Assembly (NCBI GenBank): GCA_014728435.1
Contig: WJLP01000056.1
Coordinates: 1 to 12,678, forward strand
From: Candidatus Uhrbacteria bacterium
GTDB lineage: Bacteria > Patescibacteriota > Patescibacteriia > 2-12-FULL-60-25
Direction: 5' to 3'
DNA length: 12,678 nucleotides
In this document: positions 11,162 through 12,678 of the stretch, one piece after another
Position numbering within the stretch: position 1 is the first letter of the stretch
Layout of the letters: each line of letters opens with the position of its first letter
Translations under genes and position numbers: made by a program
Notes under the pieces: model-generated
Seen by the model: the letters and a program-made list of their open reading frames with translations, nothing else
Told to the model about the DNA's origin: nothing
Database searches by the model: none

Positions 11162-12634
11162 TTAACGAGGGACTAATTCCGGGTGAGCAAGGCGTGGCAA
11201 ATGCACAATAAGCAACATAACAACCACGGCCAATATCCACGCCAAAGCCGGCGGCAACCAAGCCACGCGCATAAGCCTGTGCCAAAAAAACCACAACAAT
11301 ACTCCCACCAACATCATTAAGGCCGTACCCGCAAAAACCCCTGTCACAATCCAAATCAAAACGCATGCTGTAAGCCAAGCCGTAATAACGGCAACTTTAT
11401 TAATGCCTTGCCGAACTGCATATTTTGCAAAACTCGCCATCAACGCAAACACAAGCCCGGCTCCTACAATCCGCAACATGGGCAATTCCACCAGTTGCCC
11501 GCGCCGCATAAACAAAACAATTAATAGCATTAAAGCACCGGCCGCCACGCCGCTTAACAGCCACTCAAACTTTCCCCGGCTGGGCCGGCTTTGTAAAGCC
11601 TCCCTAAGCTTCACTAAAAACACAAATGCCAACCCGCCCGCAAATACCGGCCAGCCTAATAACGCGGATCCTAAAAGCCACAACAATAGCACCGAACCTT
11701 CTCCGGCATCGGTGCCAAGCATATACATCATCCATCCCAAGCCCAACAAAGCCAGCAATACAAGCCATACCGCGGCATCCATACCAACCCAGCGTGCTCC
11801 GCTCATTCCCGCCACATAACCGATATAAATAACAGCCGCCGCGCTAAAAAACCAATCCCAGCCAAAACCCTGCCATACATCTCTTAATTTCTTTATGTTT
11901 CCCGCAAACCACGCCGCCGCGCCTAAAATAAAAACCCACGAAGCGGTATACAGCAATAACGAATTTGCGGCCTGTTCGCCAAAACCGGTAAACCAGCGCA
12001 GTAACTGCCCCTCATTCCAATATGAAAACAAACTCATCCTCGTAAACTGTTTAACCATGTCAGCTCCGGGCAAAGACACGGATAAAGAATTAATCACCAT
12101 GGTGATAATCACAATAATCGACGGCAATAAAAACACAACCGTCATTACAAACCAAGCCACTGCCGCCATTGCCAATGGCCTGAAAAACTCTTTCGTATCA
12201 CGATATATCGCGATTGCAACAATAATCGCCAAACTCCACGCGACCCCTCTAAGCAAACCATCCGGCCCCGCATCCACTGGATAGGCTCCCAAAGTCATTA
12301 AATATGTTCCTATTTGCGTGAGCGACAAAGGCATCACCGCCGCTTCTTTACTCCAAACCGGCACAAGCGATATCAAGAACCCAAAACCCAATGACATTAA
12401 AAGTATCTCGATAAATTTTGAACGAAACACGACATGCGACGTACGATCTATGAAAAGTTTCACAACAAGCAGCGCGCAAATAATTATCGTCGGATAAAAA
12501 ATAAACATTTCCAAAGGAAATGGAAAAGCGCTTCCCAATATAAGGGCCCTAAAAAATACCGCCAAAGCAATCATCAAAAAAACAATTCCCCAGCTCTGTA
12601 AATCTTGTTTATTTGCAATTTTACTTTTAATCAT
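11162..12634 (-). CDS. polytopic membrane protein, about 14 segments, unknown function
   Basis: A 490-aa hydrophobic protein. Likely membrane segments lie near residues 15-35, 41-62, 73-94, 128-144, 152-185 (perhaps two), 223-245, 262-281, 286-307, 314-342 (perhaps two), 358-376, 386-406, 413-450 (two) and 459-479. Loops are short; the longest extramembrane part is about 186-222 and contains MVKQFTRMSLFSYWNEGQLL. There is no signal peptide apart from segment 1, and no motif I can assign to a transporter or prenyltransferase family. The first ATG overlaps the end of an upstream frame by 8 nt, suggesting translational coupling. The frame is open upstream to the window edge, so a longer N-terminus cannot be excluded. 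It is separated from rpsL by that gene's promoter, so a shared operon is unlikely. Confidence 0.8.
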   Translation of the reverse strand: MIKSKIANKQDLQSWGIVFLMIALAVFFRALILGSAFPFPLEMFIFYPTIIICALLVVKLFIDRTSHVVFRSKFIEILLMSLGFGFLISLVPVWSKEAAVMPLSLTQIGTYLMTLGAYPVDAGPDGLLRGVAWSLAIIVAIAIYRDTKEFFRPLAMAAVAWFVMTVVFLLPSIIVIITMVINSLSVSLPGADMVKQFTRMSLFSYWNEGQLLRWFTGFGEQAANSLLLYTASWVFILGAAAWFAGNIKKLRDVWQGFGWDWFFSAAAVIYIGYVAGMSGARWVGMDAAVWLVLLALLGLGWMMYMLGTDAGEGSVLLLWLLGSALLGWPVFAGGLAFVFLVKLREALQSRPSRGKFEWLLSGVAAGALMLLIVLFMRRGQLVELPMLRIVGAGLVFALMASFAKYAVRQGINKVAVITAWLTACVLIWIVTGVFAGTALMMLVGVLLWFFWHRLMRVAWLPPALAWILAVVVMLLIVHLPRLAHPELVPR

Positions 12635-12678
12635 ATCGCTGTGATTGCGGCTTAGAAAAGCGTTCCAAATCCGAAAGC
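12627..12678 (-). CDS. last codons of an upstream gene, cut by window edge
   Basis: A minus-strand frame enters from the right edge and reads LSDLERFSKPQSQRYD before TAA at 12627-12629. The composition is charged and protein-like, and the stop overlaps the ATG of the membrane-protein gene by 8 nt, a common operon arrangement. With only 16 residues visible no identity can be given, and the competing in-frame extension of the membrane protein uses the same bases. Confidence 0.35.
   Translation of the reverse strand, partial: LSDLERFSKPQSQRYD

Overview
The window looks like a chromosomal segment of a Candidate Phyla Radiation (Patescibacteria) bacterium, probably Parcubacteria-like. The evidence is S12 with its long insertion before the CTKV segment, L22 and L23 with low-complexity lysine/alanine/glutamine-rich extensions, very tight gene packing, translation starts mostly without a Shine-Dalgarno (SD) site, and exclusive use of TAA as stop codon. 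The placement rests on remembered family patterns, not on a tree.

Nearly everything is coded on the minus strand, so transcription runs from right to left. At the right end are the last codons of an unidentified gene and a 490-aa polytopic membrane protein of unknown function. Next is a str-type cluster: rpsL (S12) with a strong promoter that would give a nearly leaderless mRNA, then rpsG (S7) and fusA (EF-G), closed by a good intrinsic terminator. The usual str order would continue directly into tuf. Here about 1.3 kb intervenes. It holds a plus-strand 78-aa gene with its own promoter, SD and terminator, and a minus-strand 214-aa very acidic protein whose N-terminus resembles Phd/YefM antitoxins. 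Their promoters appear to overlap. tuf (EF-Tu) then has its own promoter and a structured leader of about 140 nt, and is followed by the S10-type cluster rpsJ, (gap), rplC, rplD, rplW, rplB, rpsS, rplV, rpsC. The left edge cuts rpsC.

The S10 genes rplC to rpsC are separated by 1-12 nt and should be one transcript. The exception is a 623-nt gap between rpsJ and rplC, normally near neighbours. It has no convincing gene but contains three degenerate 7-bp tandem arrays, a GC-rich dyad-rich patch and short coding-like stretches. A fourth 7-bp array lies directly after the fusA stop codon.

Together the recognised genes build the ribosome (S12, S7, S10, L3, L4, L23, L2, S19, L22, S3) and drive elongation (EF-Tu, EF-G). 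The most unusual signals are the heptad arrays, the expanded rpsJ-rplC gap, the overlapping-promoter gene pair between fusA and tuf, a 12-bp hairpin between tuf and rpsJ, and the extended tunnel-exit proteins L22 and L23.
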